The notes: generated by a model from the sequence alone, not told the origin. Shown: positions 34,901-43,503, numbered from the stretch's first letter. The stretch: 64,000 nucleotides of DNA from Congeria kusceri (GCA_027627225.1 CM051040.1:25651634-25715633), one strand, 5' to 3'. Program-made: numbers and translations.

Positions 34901-35660
34901 CTCCCGTTATTGTTATTGTCCACCGCTACTTATATGTTCTTCAGGATCTACGGAACCAAATGTTATTGTTGTTGTTTTGTTGTCGCTGCTGCTGTTGCTC
35001 TCCCGTTCTTGTCACTGTCCACCATTGCTTATATGTTCTTCAGGATCTACGGAACCAACTGTTATTGTTGTTGTTTTGTTGTCGCTGCTGCTGTTGCTCT
35101 CCCGTTGTTGTCGCTGCTGCTGTTGCTCTCCCGTTGTTGTTACTGTCCACCGCTGCGTATATGTTGTTCATGATCTGCGGAACCCATATGTTATTGTTGC
35201 TGCTCCTGTTTTGTTATTGTTTACCGCTACTTGTTTGTTTTTCAGAATCTGCGGAACCAGATGTTTTCAGTTGCTGGATGGATGACAATTGTAAGTACAC
35301 CCTTAAATGAAATGATCACGCACACGTACTGTGGACTAAGCAATACACGATGTTTTTATTACAGCGCGGATTAGCGCGTAGTGGGTGCGTTATAGCGATA
35401 ACTCAAATTGTTTTACAAGTGCACGAACTAAGAATCTCGTAAAATTAATTAAAACAACGAAAGCGGTTTACAATTTGAGTATTCTCTGTATTTGCAGGAA
35501 TGGGAGGACAAAAGGCTGACCTGGGACCCGGCAACGAACGATGACATTGAGAGCATCTTCTCGCAGCCAGACAACATATGGAAGCCGGAATTAGTAATAG
35601 ACAATGCGTAAGTTATTGAAACAACAACAACACCAAAAACACCAAAAACAACAACAACAG

Positions 35661-35741
<81 letters not shown>

Positions 35742-35790
35742 TTTTTTATTCTTCTACTACCACTACTACTGCTACTACTACTACTACTAT

Positions 35791-35824
<34 letters not shown>

Positions 35825-35825
35825 G

Positions 35826-35896
<71 letters not shown>

Positions 35897-38800
35897 GCAA
35901 CTACTACTACCTTTTAAATTTTTTCCTTCCCCAGGTTGTCGGACATCAGCGTGATCACGGCGGACAATCTCAACCTGAGAATCTACTCCAGCGGCATTGT
36001 GGAGTGGGAGCCGCCAAAACTCTTTAACGTCCACTGTCAGGTCAGTTGCGTGTGTAGTGATGGGAATCCAGTGTCAGGTCAGTTGTGTGTGGAGGGGGTG
36101 GGGATTCAGTGTCAGGTCAGTTGTGTGTGGAGGAGATGGGGATCCAGTGTCAGGTCAGTTGTGTGTGGAGGGGCTGGGGATCCAGTGTCAGGTCAGTTGT
36201 GTGTGGAGGGGATGTGGATCAAGTGTCAGGTCAGTTAGGTGTGGAGGGGATGGGGATCCAGTGTCAGGTTATTTGTGTTTGGAGGGGATGGGGATCCAGT
36301 GTCAGGTCAGTTGGGCGTGGAGGGGATGGGGAACCAGTGTCAGGTCAGTTGGATGTGGACGCGATGGGGATCCAGTGTCAGGTCAGTTGGGTCTTGAGGG
36401 GATGGGGATTCAGTTTTAGGTCAATTGTGTGTGGATGGGGTGGGAATCCAGTGTCAGGTCAGTTGTGTGTGGAGGGGATGGGTATCCAGTGTCAGGTCAG
36501 TTGTGTGTGGAGGGGATGGGGATCCAGTGTCAGGTCAGTTGTGTGTGGAGGGGATGGGGATCCAGTGTAAGGTCAGTGGCGTGTAGAGGGAATGGGGGTC
36601 CAGTCAGGTCAGTTGTGTGTGGAGGGAGTATCCACTGTCAGGTCAGTTGTTGAGGGGATGGGGATCCAGTGTCAAGTCAGTTGTGTGTAAAGGGAATGAG
36701 GATCAAGTGTCAGGTCAGTTGTGTGTGCAAGGAGTGGGGATTCAGTGTCAGGTCAGTTGTGTGTGAAGGGATGGGGATTCAGTGTTAGGTCAGTTGTGTA
36801 TGGAGGGGAATTTGATCCAGTATCAGATTAGTTGTGTGTGGAGGGGATGAGGATCCAATACCAGGTCAGTTGTGTGTAGAGGGGTTGAGTATCCAGTGTC
36901 AGGTCAGTTGTGTGTGGTGGGGTTGAGGATCCAGTGTCAGGTCAGTTGTGTGTGGAGGGAATGAGTATCCAATACCAGGTCAGTTGTGTGTGGAGGGAAT
37001 GAGGATCCAGTGTCAGGTCAGTTTTGTGTGGAGGGATGGGGGTCCAGTGTCAGGTCAGTGGTGTATGGATGGATGGCGATCCTGTGTCGGGTCAGTTGGG
37101 TGTGGAGAAGATGGGGATCTAATGTCAGGTCATTTATGTGTGGAGGGGATGGGTATACACTGTGAGGTTAGTTGTGTGCGGCAAAGGTGTCCTTTGTCAG
37201 GTAAGTTGTATGTGGAGGGGTGAGGCTCCACTAACTGTCAGATCAGTTGTGTATGGGGAGGGTGTCCACCGTCACTCTCAGGTCATTTGTATGTGTGGGT
37301 GGGGTCCACTGTAATGACATTTGTATGTGTGGATGGGGTCCACTGTCCGATCATTTGTATGTGTGAGTGGTATCCACCGTCAGAACATTTGTATGTGTTG
37401 GTGAGGTCCACTGTCAGAAAATGTGTATGTGTGGGTGGGGTCCACTGTCAGGTCATTTATATGTGTTGGTAGGGTCAACTGTCAGGTTATTTGTATGTGT
37501 GGGTAGGGTCCACTGTCAGGTCATTTTTATATGTGTGACTGGGTTCATCTGTCAGGTAATTAGTATATATTTTGGGGTCCACTTTCAGGTGATATGTATA
37601 TGTATGCGTGTGTCCACTATCTGGTCAGTTGTTTTTGCGTGTGTTTGTGCGTGGGTATGCGTGTGTGGGGCTGAGCCAGTTGTGGGATTGGGTACTTGGT
37701 GGGGTGGGCGTGATGTATTGAGTACACAGTCTGCTCAGTGGTGTGATAGAGAACTGTGGGTATTGAGGTGTTTAATAGTTGTGCATGTGGGCTTACATGC
37801 CGATTGCTATAACTATGAGGTTCATTTTTGAAAGCGTGTGAATACCAAATAGATGAACATATTTAGTAATCACTCACATGCCAATGTGAACGTTATACCG
37901 TTGATCATATAAACTTACACACAAAGTGCTTAAATATAGCGATGTAAGTGGCTGCTTTGGAATGATGCAATGGTTTCGACGTGTGTTGAGGATACTACGT
38001 TGTGAGACCTGTTGAAATACATGTTTAGGTATTTGCGGCCGTAATAGATGAACCCAGGGAGTTGTGTGCAGTTCTAGAGAGACCTTTATTTCGTCATTTC
38101 CGGTTGCAGGTTGACGTCTCGTACTATCCGTACGATCAGCAGAAGTGTGCGATAATCGTAATTGGGTGGGGATACGTCACGTCTGAAGTAGACTTAGCAT
38201 TCCTCTCCAAGGCGATCAACCTTGACGATTTCGAGTGAGTCAATCTGTTTGTATGAAACATTGTACGGATTTAAAGAATTTGTTATTTGTGCTCGTTTCA
38301 AATCCGGAACTATGCTATTTTTGACCCGAAGTTGTACATTTGTCAGACGAATATCAACCAATGCCCTTCTAGCGTCCATGAATAACTGGTAAATAAAATA
38401 CCATAAGATATTAAAGTCTCCTATAAGTAAAGATGAGAACCTTTTTTCAAGCAGTTTATTAGAAATTCTTATCTTGATTCGAAGGAACTAGTCCAATATC
38501 ATTGTTTATGCTTAAAGTCCAGTTTTTTGTTCTGTTGTCTCGTTTCTGTGTTTTTTATCAGGAGCATCTGGAGGTACCTGTTGTTGTTTTTACAAACTAA
38601 GTATGTAATGTAGAATTGTGATCGTTCTGCAAGTTTAGTTTAGGAACAGTGTATAAGATTTATTTGTTTTTACTGGAATGTCCAAATCCGATTTGTATAA
38701 TAAGGAAGTTGTTAGGTTCCCATAATGCAACATTGTCTTAATATAGATCACATGGAGAGTGGATTGTCACGAAGACAAATACCGTGTACGCGGAGCTAGA

Positions 38801-41800
38801 AGAAACGCTTGACGACGGAACAGTTCGTAAATTTCCACAACTCGCGTTCTGGCTGTATATAAGTATGTTCGGCGATTGTGTTTTGTGCGCCATTAACGAT
38901 ATATATTCCTTTAAACCATAATGCAAATACGAAATGAATTAATAATAAAAATAATGTTATAGTAAAATAACGATCAAATATTATGATTGAGTTAAATCTT
39001 ATCACTATATAGTATTTATTATAGAAAAAGCAATTTTTAATAAATACATGTATATGCAAAATGTGGTTTCCCGTGCTACACTGCATTGATATCAATATCG
39101 CGTTGCTGGGGAGATAACTGCACTATCTTAGAGCACACCGCTCTACATTGCACTACTCTACATCAAACCACACTGCACTGCATTATGCTACACCACACCA
39201 TATTTCATGTTCTAGGCTACACCACACCATATTTCAATGCACTATGCTACACCACACCATATTTCACTGCACTACGCTACACCACACCATAGTTCACTAC
39301 ACTACACTACACCACCCCGTATTTCACTGCACTACTCTACACCACACCATATTTCACTGCACTACGCTACACCACACCATATTTCACTGCATTACCCTAC
39401 ACCGCACCATATTTCACTACACTACTATACACCACTCCATATTTCGCTACACTACTCTACATGCCACCATATTTCACTGCACTACCTACACCACACCATA
39501 TTTCAATGCACTACTCTACACCACACCGTATTTCAATGCACTACGCTACACCACACCGTAGTTCACTACATTACGCTACACCTCACCATATTTCACTACA
39601 CTGCTCTACACCACACCATATTTCACTACACTACGCTACACCACACCATATTTCACTGCACTACGCTACACCACACCATATTTCACTGCACTACGCTAAG
39701 CCACACACTATTTCAATACACTACGCTACACCACACTATATTTCAATGCACTACGCTACATCACACCATATTTCACTGCACTACGCTACACCACAGCATA
39801 TTTCACTACAATACGCTACACCACAACATATTTCACTGCACTACTCTACACCACATCGCATGTCATTGCACTACGCTACACCACACCATATTTCACTGCA
39901 CTACTCTACACCACACCGCATGTCGTTGCACTATGCTACACCACACCGCATGTCATTGCACTACGCTACACCACACCGCATGTCATTACACTACGCTACA
40001 CCACACCGCATGTCATTGCACTACGCTACACTAAGCTACATCACACCATATTTCCCTGCACTACTCTACACGACACCACGTTCCACTGCACTACGCTACA
40101 CAACACCAGGTTACACTGCACTATTCTACACTACATACACCATAGTTCAATGCACCACTCTACACCACACCGTATTTCACTGCACTGCGCTACACCACAC
40201 CACGTTTCACTGCACTACGCTACACCACACCATATTTCACTGCACTACGCTACACCACACCATATTTCACTGTACTACCTTACACTACACCATATTTCAC
40301 TGCACTACGCTTCACCACACCGCATTTCACTGCACTACGCTACACACATCACATTTCACTGCATTACGCTACACCACATCATATTTCACTGCACTTTTGT
40401 ACCCTACACCACGCCACGTTCCACTGAACTACTCTACACCACACCATATTTCACTGAACTACGTTCCACAGTATCACATTTCACTACACTACGTTACACC
40501 GTACCACATTTCACTGCATTACACTACATCGCTCTACATTGCACTACACTACTCTACATCGCTCTACATTGCACTACAAAATACCACATTTCACTACACT
40601 ATGTCACATGACACTGCACTGCGCCACACTCCTTTTCATCCCCATTCACTTTCTAACGTGACACGCCAAGTCACGCTACTGTTGTACGACAGGCATAATT
40701 GCATTTTTTTCACCAATAACTCATCAAAACAAATTATTGTTATATTTTATCAGAGCGGCGCCAAGAATTTTACAACTTGAACGTCATCATGCCGGTGGTT
40801 GTGACGTCACTCCTCATCGCGCTGACGTTCCTCGTGCCGTTCGAGTCAGGCGAGAAGCTCTCGTACATTCTTACGGTGTTTCTCTCCCTGGCCGTGCTTC
40901 TGACCAACACCTCGGACTCACTTCCGCCCACCTCCATTACATTTTCCGTTTTAGGTACGTGTAGGCAAAATTGAAAGAATACTACTAGTAGGATATTTAA
41001 CACGTACCATAAGGTAAAGTGTTTGTTTATTATAGTGTCACCCCTCAATATATAGGGCCAGCCAGTTGTGACTTATGAGACCCATTTACTGATGAACATC
41101 TATACTCCCGATTCCGATCCTATATGCCGGTCGCTTGGCAGGAAGGCAATCGGTACCCTTTGATATTACTAGCTGCAGGGTAGGCAACCGGCCATATCCG
41201 AACAAGCCCTGTGCGAGACTCGAACCTAACCTCCCGCTTCGTAGGCAAACGCTCCTACCACTAGGCCACGGAGACGGTCCCATGAATCGCCCCATAATCA
41301 TGTGTTACGATTGATGAGTACATGTTCATGCATACAGGAGTCAAGTTACGTCTCTGCTAGTCTACATGACAGTGTTATATTCACAGGTCTGTACCTCGGT
41401 GTTGTCATGGTCCTGGCGGCGGTTGGCATGCTAATCACTGTGCTGCTGCTGATGGTCTACAACACGGAGGGTGACGTCAGCGACTCGAGGTCCAGGTCTC
41501 GCGGATGCATTTTGCTGTTTGTTTGGCTCGCGGCTACGTTCGTCTGCTCGTCCAAACGACGCCTTCTAAGACGGCGAGGCTCAGTGACAGCAGTGCAGGT
41601 CGCACCCGTTAATGGAACCGAGGCTGGTGTTGGGAAGAATCCAGCAAACCGTGATGTCTCTCGCTCCGACAGCACCGACAAAAAGTACAGTGTGACCTGG
41701 CAGGAAGTGGCTATTATACTGGACAGATTCGTGTTTGTAATATTTTTCGTGGTGACTGTTGGCATTAACGTGGGGTTCCTGGTAGGACTTGTGGTTGGAG

Positions 41801-41820
41801 GGTACAAGAATGCACCGTGA
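25957..41820 (+). CDS. Cys-loop ligand-gated ion channel subunit (nicotinic receptor-like), nine exons
   Basis: Exons: 25957-25996, 32383-32534, 35246-35290, 35498-35607, 35935-36040, 38110-38234, 38747-38862, 40754-40954 and 41387-41820. They sum to 1329 bases (442 codons plus stop), and every junction is GT-AG and phase-consistent. The protein has a signal peptide; an extracellular ligand-binding domain with YDSISRPV, loop D W76, loop A WKPE (107-110), the Cys-loop C150 to C164 with 13 residues between, and loop B W171; TM1 (~240-262); TM2 (~267-286); TM3 (~300-324); a ~82-residue intracellular loop; and TM4 (~412-437). TM2 is preceded by GEK (Glu at -1'), with Leu at 9', Val at 13' and Asp at 20', the pattern of cation-selective nicotinic channels. 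Loop C has no adjacent cysteine pair, so it is a non-alpha-type or divergent subunit. It should act in the plasma membrane as part of a pentamer; ligand and partners are unknown. Confidence 0.92.
26660..27280. other. Receptor intron 1, AT-rich part
   Basis: Noncoding AT-rich sequence. The segment 26050-26660 aligns with 55840-56215, and 26655-26740 (TATTATCCGCTGACTGGATC) aligns with 58079-58160, showing that intron 1 was partly copied to the 55.8-58.2 kb locus. The 89-residue frame at 26372-26641 is not recognisable as protein. Confidence 0.45.
27281..27445. mobile_element. Partial copy of TTTAGCGTCCTC element
   Basis: Begins AGGCCATGCCAATTTGAGTT TGTGTTTAGCGTCCTC and continues as the left half of the element at 28957-29367 (CGGGCTGGTAGGT, TTTTGACAATGTGA). 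It stops just before the SINE at 27453, so the right end appears lost or displaced. Confidence 0.55.
27453..27645 (+). repeat. tRNA-derived SINE family S1, copy 1
   Basis: Box A GCGTTGGCGTAGTGGATATG, box B GGTTCGATCCCC, then a shared body (CAAAGACACCAAGTACTGGT, CGGACTCGAAAGTGTCTC, TTCGATGCAATCGA) ending in an AATAAATAGG tail. A second copy at 57808-58000 matches along the full length. It lies in receptor intron 1. Confidence 0.75.
27840..28045. repeat. 57-bp satellite, short block
   Basis: Three to four units of the TCACTTTGCGTCATAACTTC / ACACTTCGCATTCTCCATAA type. It is the same family as the long array at 29950-31110. It is part of receptor intron 1. Confidence 0.7.
28089..28706. mobile_element. 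~0.6-kb inverted-repeat DNA element
   Basis: The left end GCTGGTATTCCATGGACGCG TCA and the right end TGACGCGGTCATGGAATACAGC are inverted repeats, with a TAA close to each outer edge. It contains a 182-residue frame (28066-28614), but I see no DDE, HTH or other transposase motif. It is probably a non-autonomous element, perhaps of PIF/Harbinger type. Confidence 0.55.
28957..29367. mobile_element. ~410-bp element with AGGCCATAC..TTTAGCGTCCTC ends
   Basis: Left AGGCCATACCATTTCGATTC TATGTTTAGCGTCCTC and right GAGGACGCTAAACACAGAAT CAAATTTGTATGGCCT are inverted repeats of about 36 bp. A partial copy is at 27281. It has no transposase frame. Confidence 0.7.
29950..31110. repeat. 57-bp satellite, main array in receptor intron 1
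   Basis: About 20 units of TTCTGTCACTTTGCGTCATA, ACATCACACTTCGCATTCTC, CATAAATGTAACGTGCAT. Because 57 is a multiple of three, the minus strand stays open for 215 codons (30046-30693), with a repeated TFMENAKSDVMTQRDRRMHI peptide. This is a satellite effect, not a supported gene. A shorter block of the same family lies upstream of the duplicate exon at 56.2-56.6 kb. Confidence 0.8.
31430..32240. repeat. ~60-bp satellite in receptor intron 1, second array
   Basis: About 13 units of GCGAATCTGCTGTCACTTTG, CTTCTTGACATCACACTCCC, ATGCTCTATAAAT. It is more uniform than the 57-bp array and distantly related to it (shared CTGTCACTTTGC). It ends about 140 bases before exon 2. Confidence 0.8.
32383..32534 (+). 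CDS. Receptor exon 2: N-terminal helix and beta-1 strand
   Basis: 152 bp. The acceptor is TTGTATTTCAG and the donor is GCT TTG|GTATAC. It encodes ARSVLGAYTPAAET, LLAATYDSISRPV and VKVGIGLLAVDAL, the classic YDxxxRPV..V.VG..LL opening of nicotinic-type subunits. The donor choice gives the same spacing to the NQ motif of exon 3 as in vertebrate receptors. A second intact copy exists at 56730-56881. Confidence 0.88.
32740..33720 (-). pseudogene. Decayed LINE reverse transcriptase fragment in receptor intron 2
   Basis: On the minus strand, in several frames, typical non-LTR reverse transcriptase pieces occur in the right order: SRTANFNPEIVNCKSIWNK and NENKVLFLNARNEYCKIKNE (upstream linker), AFVDYEKGLEYS (near 33050), GVKQGEP (near 32940) and MFADDIALL (near 32830, the FADD catalytic motif). 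Stops and frameshifts break it throughout. It is a dead fragment, unlike the LINE at 59.2-63.3 kb. Confidence 0.65.
33900..35245. repeat. ~98-bp minisatellite containing copies of the exon 3 acceptor
   Basis: About 13 units of TGTTATTGTTGTTGTTTTGT, TGTCGCTGCTGCTGTTGC, TCTCCCGTTGTTGTTATTG, TCCACCGCTACTTATATGTT, CTTCAGGATCTACGGAACCA. The last unit is the real exon 3 border (GTTTTTCAG|AATCTGCGGAACCAGATGTT). At least six units keep a TTCAG|GATCT acceptor-like site, while others have TTCATGATCT. The long open frame through it (33632-35173) follows from low-stop triplets and is not a protein gene. Confidence 0.85.
35246..35290 (+). CDS. Receptor exon 3 (45 bp, loop D)
   Basis: Acceptor TTGTTTTTCAG, donor ACAATT|GTAAGT, phase 0 at both ends. 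It encodes NLRNQMFSVAGWMTI, aligning residue for residue with the 15-residue NEKNQ..W exon of vertebrate nicotinic receptors, including the loop D Trp (W76). The 45-bp size is the same as in those genes. Its 5' half is the final unit of the preceding minisatellite. Confidence 0.87.
35498..35607 (+). CDS. Receptor exon 4 (110 bp, loop A)
   Basis: Acceptor TGTATTTGCAG, donor AATGC|GTAAGT, ends two bases into an Ala codon. It encodes EWEDKRLTWDPATNDDIESI and NIWKPELVIDNA, the W.D.RL.W.P and IW.P(D/E) signatures of the Cys-loop family. Vertebrate nicotinic genes have a 110-bp exon at the same place. Confidence 0.92.
35655..35915. repeat. (TAC)n microsatellite in receptor intron 4
   Basis: About 260 bases of almost pure CTA/TAC triplets with a short TTTTTTTATTCTTC interruption near 35741. 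It ends about 20 bases before the exon 5 acceptor tract (TTTTTTCCTTCCCCAG). It fills most of the 327-bp intron and creates false poly-Leu and poly-Ser frames. Confidence 0.95.
35935..36040 (+). CDS. Receptor exon 5
   Basis: 106 bp. Acceptor CCTTCCCCAG, donor TGTCAG|GTCAGT, phase 0 at the end. It encodes LSDISVITADNLNLRIYSSG and IVEWEPPKLFNVHCQ, ending at the first cysteine of the Cys-loop (C150). Its last bases and donor are repeated in the array that follows. Confidence 0.9.
36031..37240. repeat. 38-bp minisatellite built on the exon 5 donor site
   Basis: About 31 units of CCAGTGTCAGGTCAGTTGTG, TGTGGAGGGGATGGGGAT. The first unit is the real exon end and donor (CCACTGTCAG|GTCAGTTGCG). About 20 units keep CAG|GTCAGT, and one at about 37193 reads CAGGTAAGT. 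Frames through it (up to 161 codons) are satellite artefacts. Confidence 0.88.
37241..37640. repeat. Diverged ~36-bp continuation of the intron 5 array
   Basis: Units of TTTGTATGTGTGGGTGGGGT, CCACTGTCAGGTCA. Clearly related to the 38-bp array, but with ATTTGTATGTG in place of GTTGTGTGTG, so most copies no longer keep a GTCAGT donor. Confidence 0.75.
38110..38234 (+). CDS. Receptor exon 6: Cys-loop and loop B
   Basis: 125 bp. Acceptor TTCCGGTTGCAG, donor TTCGA|GTGAGT. It encodes VDVSYYPYDQQKC, which completes the 13-residue Cys-loop with its YPYD core, then IGWGYVTSEVDLAFL with loop B Trp171. It ends two bases into Glu193. Confidence 0.92.
38747..38862 (+). CDS. Receptor exon 7: loop C region
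   Basis: 116 bp. Acceptor TTAATATAG, donor TATATAA|GTATGT. It encodes SHGEWIVTKTNTVYAELEET, then a short DDGTVRKFPQLAFWLYIK strand leading to TM1. There are no vicinal cysteines where alpha-type nicotinic subunits have them; Tyr207 may correspond to a loop C tyrosine. Confidence 0.88.
39110..40620. repeat. 30-bp satellite in receptor intron 7
   Basis: About 48 units of CACTACGCTACACCACACCA, TATTTCACTG. It shows subfamilies (ACCGCATGTCATTG near 39850-40020) and drifts at its right end. The 30-bp period keeps several frames open for hundreds of codons (for example 39461-40780). These are artefacts. Confidence 0.92.
40754..40954 (+). CDS. Receptor exon 8: TM1 and pore-lining TM2
   Basis: 201 bp. 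Acceptor TTTTATCAG, donor TTTTAG|GTACGT. It encodes RRQEFYNLNVIMPVVVTSLL (pre-M1 and TM1), FESGEK, then TM2 LSYILTVFLSLAVLLTNTSD and SLPPTS. GEK, the 9' Leu and the 20' Asp are the charge and gate positions of cation-selective channels. Confidence 0.94.
41075..41282 (-). repeat. tRNA-derived SINE in receptor intron 8
   Basis: On the minus strand, box A GTGGCCTAGTGGTAGGAGCG and box B GGTTCGAGTCTC are correctly spaced, followed by a body reaching about 41075. Its family differs from S1. Confidence 0.6.
41387..41820 (+). CDS. Receptor exon 9: TM3, intracellular loop, TM4
   Basis: 434 bp including TGA. Acceptor ATATTCACAG. It encodes LYLGVVMVLAAVGMLITVLL (TM3), a ~82-residue cytoplasmic loop with basic KRRLLRRR and a Ser/Asp-rich stretch, then RFVFVIFFVVTVGINVGFLV (TM4). 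The loop is shorter than in most vertebrate subunits. No clear AATAAA follows closely; AATAAG at about 41978 is a possible variant. Confidence 0.93.
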
Positions 41821-41999
41821 TGACACGCCAAATATACATATTTATACATGTAATTAGAAGAGACTAGATTGTGTATATAAAATTGTGTCATTTCCTTGTT
41901 TTTTTCCTCACCGTTTGTCTGTTGTCAACTTTACGCAAAAAAAAAGTTATGAACTGATTTGCATAAACATTTCTGCGAAGGCTGTAAATAAGCAGATGA

Positions 42000-42684
42000 A
42001 AGTACAGGGGAAATACGTGACGTCGTTTGTCGGCGTTGGGTTAAAACAATCACACGAGTGACCACTGCTGAATTATTGTTGAAAAGCAAAGCATTATGTG
42101 GTGTGACTCACTATGACGTCATGATGACGTATAACAGATAACAAAATGCACTATGGTCAAGCTATTTATCCAGACTTGTCGATCTTGTGAACAATACTTA
42201 ACTGACGACATTAAATGTTTAATAGTTTAACCTTTATTTATTTGTTTGATAATACCTTCCCTTACAAGCTGTTAGGTTAATTATGGCTTTAGGTTAAAAG
42301 TCAAGATCATTAATTGCCTTGAGTGGTATTTTGTAAAGGTTTTCTGACTTTTGCAGTTATATTTTGCATATATATTTTGTTTAGTTTTTTTGCAATTATA
42401 TTGTGCATATTGTTTAAAACATTTTGCTGATGGGTTTATAAAAGTGTGCTTTGTTATTAAAGGGACTTGTTCACACAGTTTCGTATTTTTGAAAAATGCC
42501 ATTTAATATCTTAACTGCAAAAACTAAAGAAGTTTGACTAACCAAAAAGAAATAGATCACTATTTAAAGAAAAATAATATGTTTATGTATATCACTGATG
42601 TAAGATTGAGACTGTGCTGGGCTCCTGTGATGACCGCGTTGACGAACACGTCTCATGACGTCAATAGTGTTCTATAAAGTACAA
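42000..42684. other. Downstream flank of receptor gene, no gene seen
   Basis: AT-rich DNA. TATATTTTGCATATATATTT-type short repeats lie around 42355-42420. No exon or RNA gene is supported. Confidence 0.4.
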
Positions 42685-43215
42685 GGACCGTATTCACCAA
42701 CCCATTCTTAGAATTAAGAATAAAGAACAGACTTAGACTCACGATAAATACTTTTGCGTTTGCAAATATGCTGGGTACCAATGTTCTAAACATCTTTAAG
42801 ACATCGTTCTAAATGAGGAATGTTGTAATTGGAGTGGATAGATACTAAGTAACACTCTAATTTAAAAGAACTGAGCAGTTTCAATAATATTCTTGATTGT
42901 TATGCGCCTATCAATATTTTTCCCCGGGGGGGGGGGGGGGAGAGGGAGCCGCGGTCATATACGGGACTTTCGACTGAAAGCAATTCCCGACAGGCTGGAA
43001 TTTGACACGCCCAATGATTCCGGGTCCCGGGAATTAAGCATCACCATTGAGGGGATTTAGACAAAAAGGCTTGGCTCTAGGGTGGGGAATTAGATTCCGA
43101 AAAATACAATTAGTTAAATTCCCCTGGGATTGCCCGCCGCTCCCCACCCCCTTGGGGAAAATATTGATAGGTGCATTAGTCTTAATTCTAAAAATAAGTT
43201 GGTGAATACGGGTCC
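42685..43215. mobile_element. MITE with GGACC..TATTCACCAAC ends, carrying a nested insertion
   Basis: The ends GGACCGTATTCACCAACCCA and GTTGGTGAATACGGGTCC are inverted repeats. The interior matches 498-728 in order, except for an extra 250-bp block at about 42912-43174, which is a second element. Confidence 0.7.
42910..43175. mobile_element. Nested element with CCTATCAATATTTTTCCCC ends
   Basis: Left GCCTATCAATATTTTTCCCC and right GGGGAAAATATTGATAGGTGC are inverted repeats flanking a G-rich run (42926-42938) and CCCGGGAATT-like words. The related element at 498-728 lacks it, so it is a later insertion. Confidence 0.65.
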
Positions 43216-43243
43216 AGGTCTGCGTATAACCTCGGTAATACAG

Positions 43244-43503
43244 GGGCCATATTCACAAAGCTCCTAAGGAAAATCTTAACTTAAGTAATATTTAAGTGAA
43301 TCTTTCAACTGCAATGTTCTTGTGAAAATTAATATTTTATATTTGAAACATAGCAAAATAAGAAGCATCTGTTGATTCTTTACACGATTATGACCATTTG
43401 AGACAAAATAAGCTTTAAAATAATCAGCCACAGACTTAAGGAATTTCATGATTTTAAGAAATTTCCTGAAGTTTTCACTAAGGAGCTTTGTGGATATGGG
43501 CCC
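43244..43503. mobile_element. MITE with GGGCCATATTCACAAAGCTCCT ends, copy 1
   Basis: Inverted ends GGGCCATATTCACAAAGCTC and GAGCTTTGTGGATATGGGCCC, 260 bp. Copy 2 at 51323-51553 shares ends and interior (AAGGAAAATCTTAACTTAA). Confidence 0.75.

Noticed and set aside
33632..35173. 513-codon open frame with repeated LLLLFCCRCCCCSPVVVIVHRY
   Set aside because: It is the translation of the 98-bp minisatellite in intron 2; all three frames stay open because the unit is rich in TTG/CTG triplets. The real coding exon lies at 35246 in this region.
35591..36034. Poly-Ser and poly-Leu frames
   Set aside because: Caused by the TAC microsatellite in intron 4.
35936..36653. Frames of 74-161 codons with repeated VSGQLCVEGMGIQCQ
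   Set aside because: Only 35935-36040 is exon; the rest is the 38-bp array in intron 5.
38194..38430. Minus-strand frame with LLIGDFNIL upstream of MDARRALVDIRLTN, like a LINE endonuclease scrap
   Set aside because: A single GDFN motif in receptor intron 6 is not enough to call an element.
39148..40780. Frames of 137-439 codons with repeated HYATPHHISL
   Set aside because: Product of a 30-bp satellite whose length is a multiple of three. They lack a start context or domain and sit within receptor intron 7.
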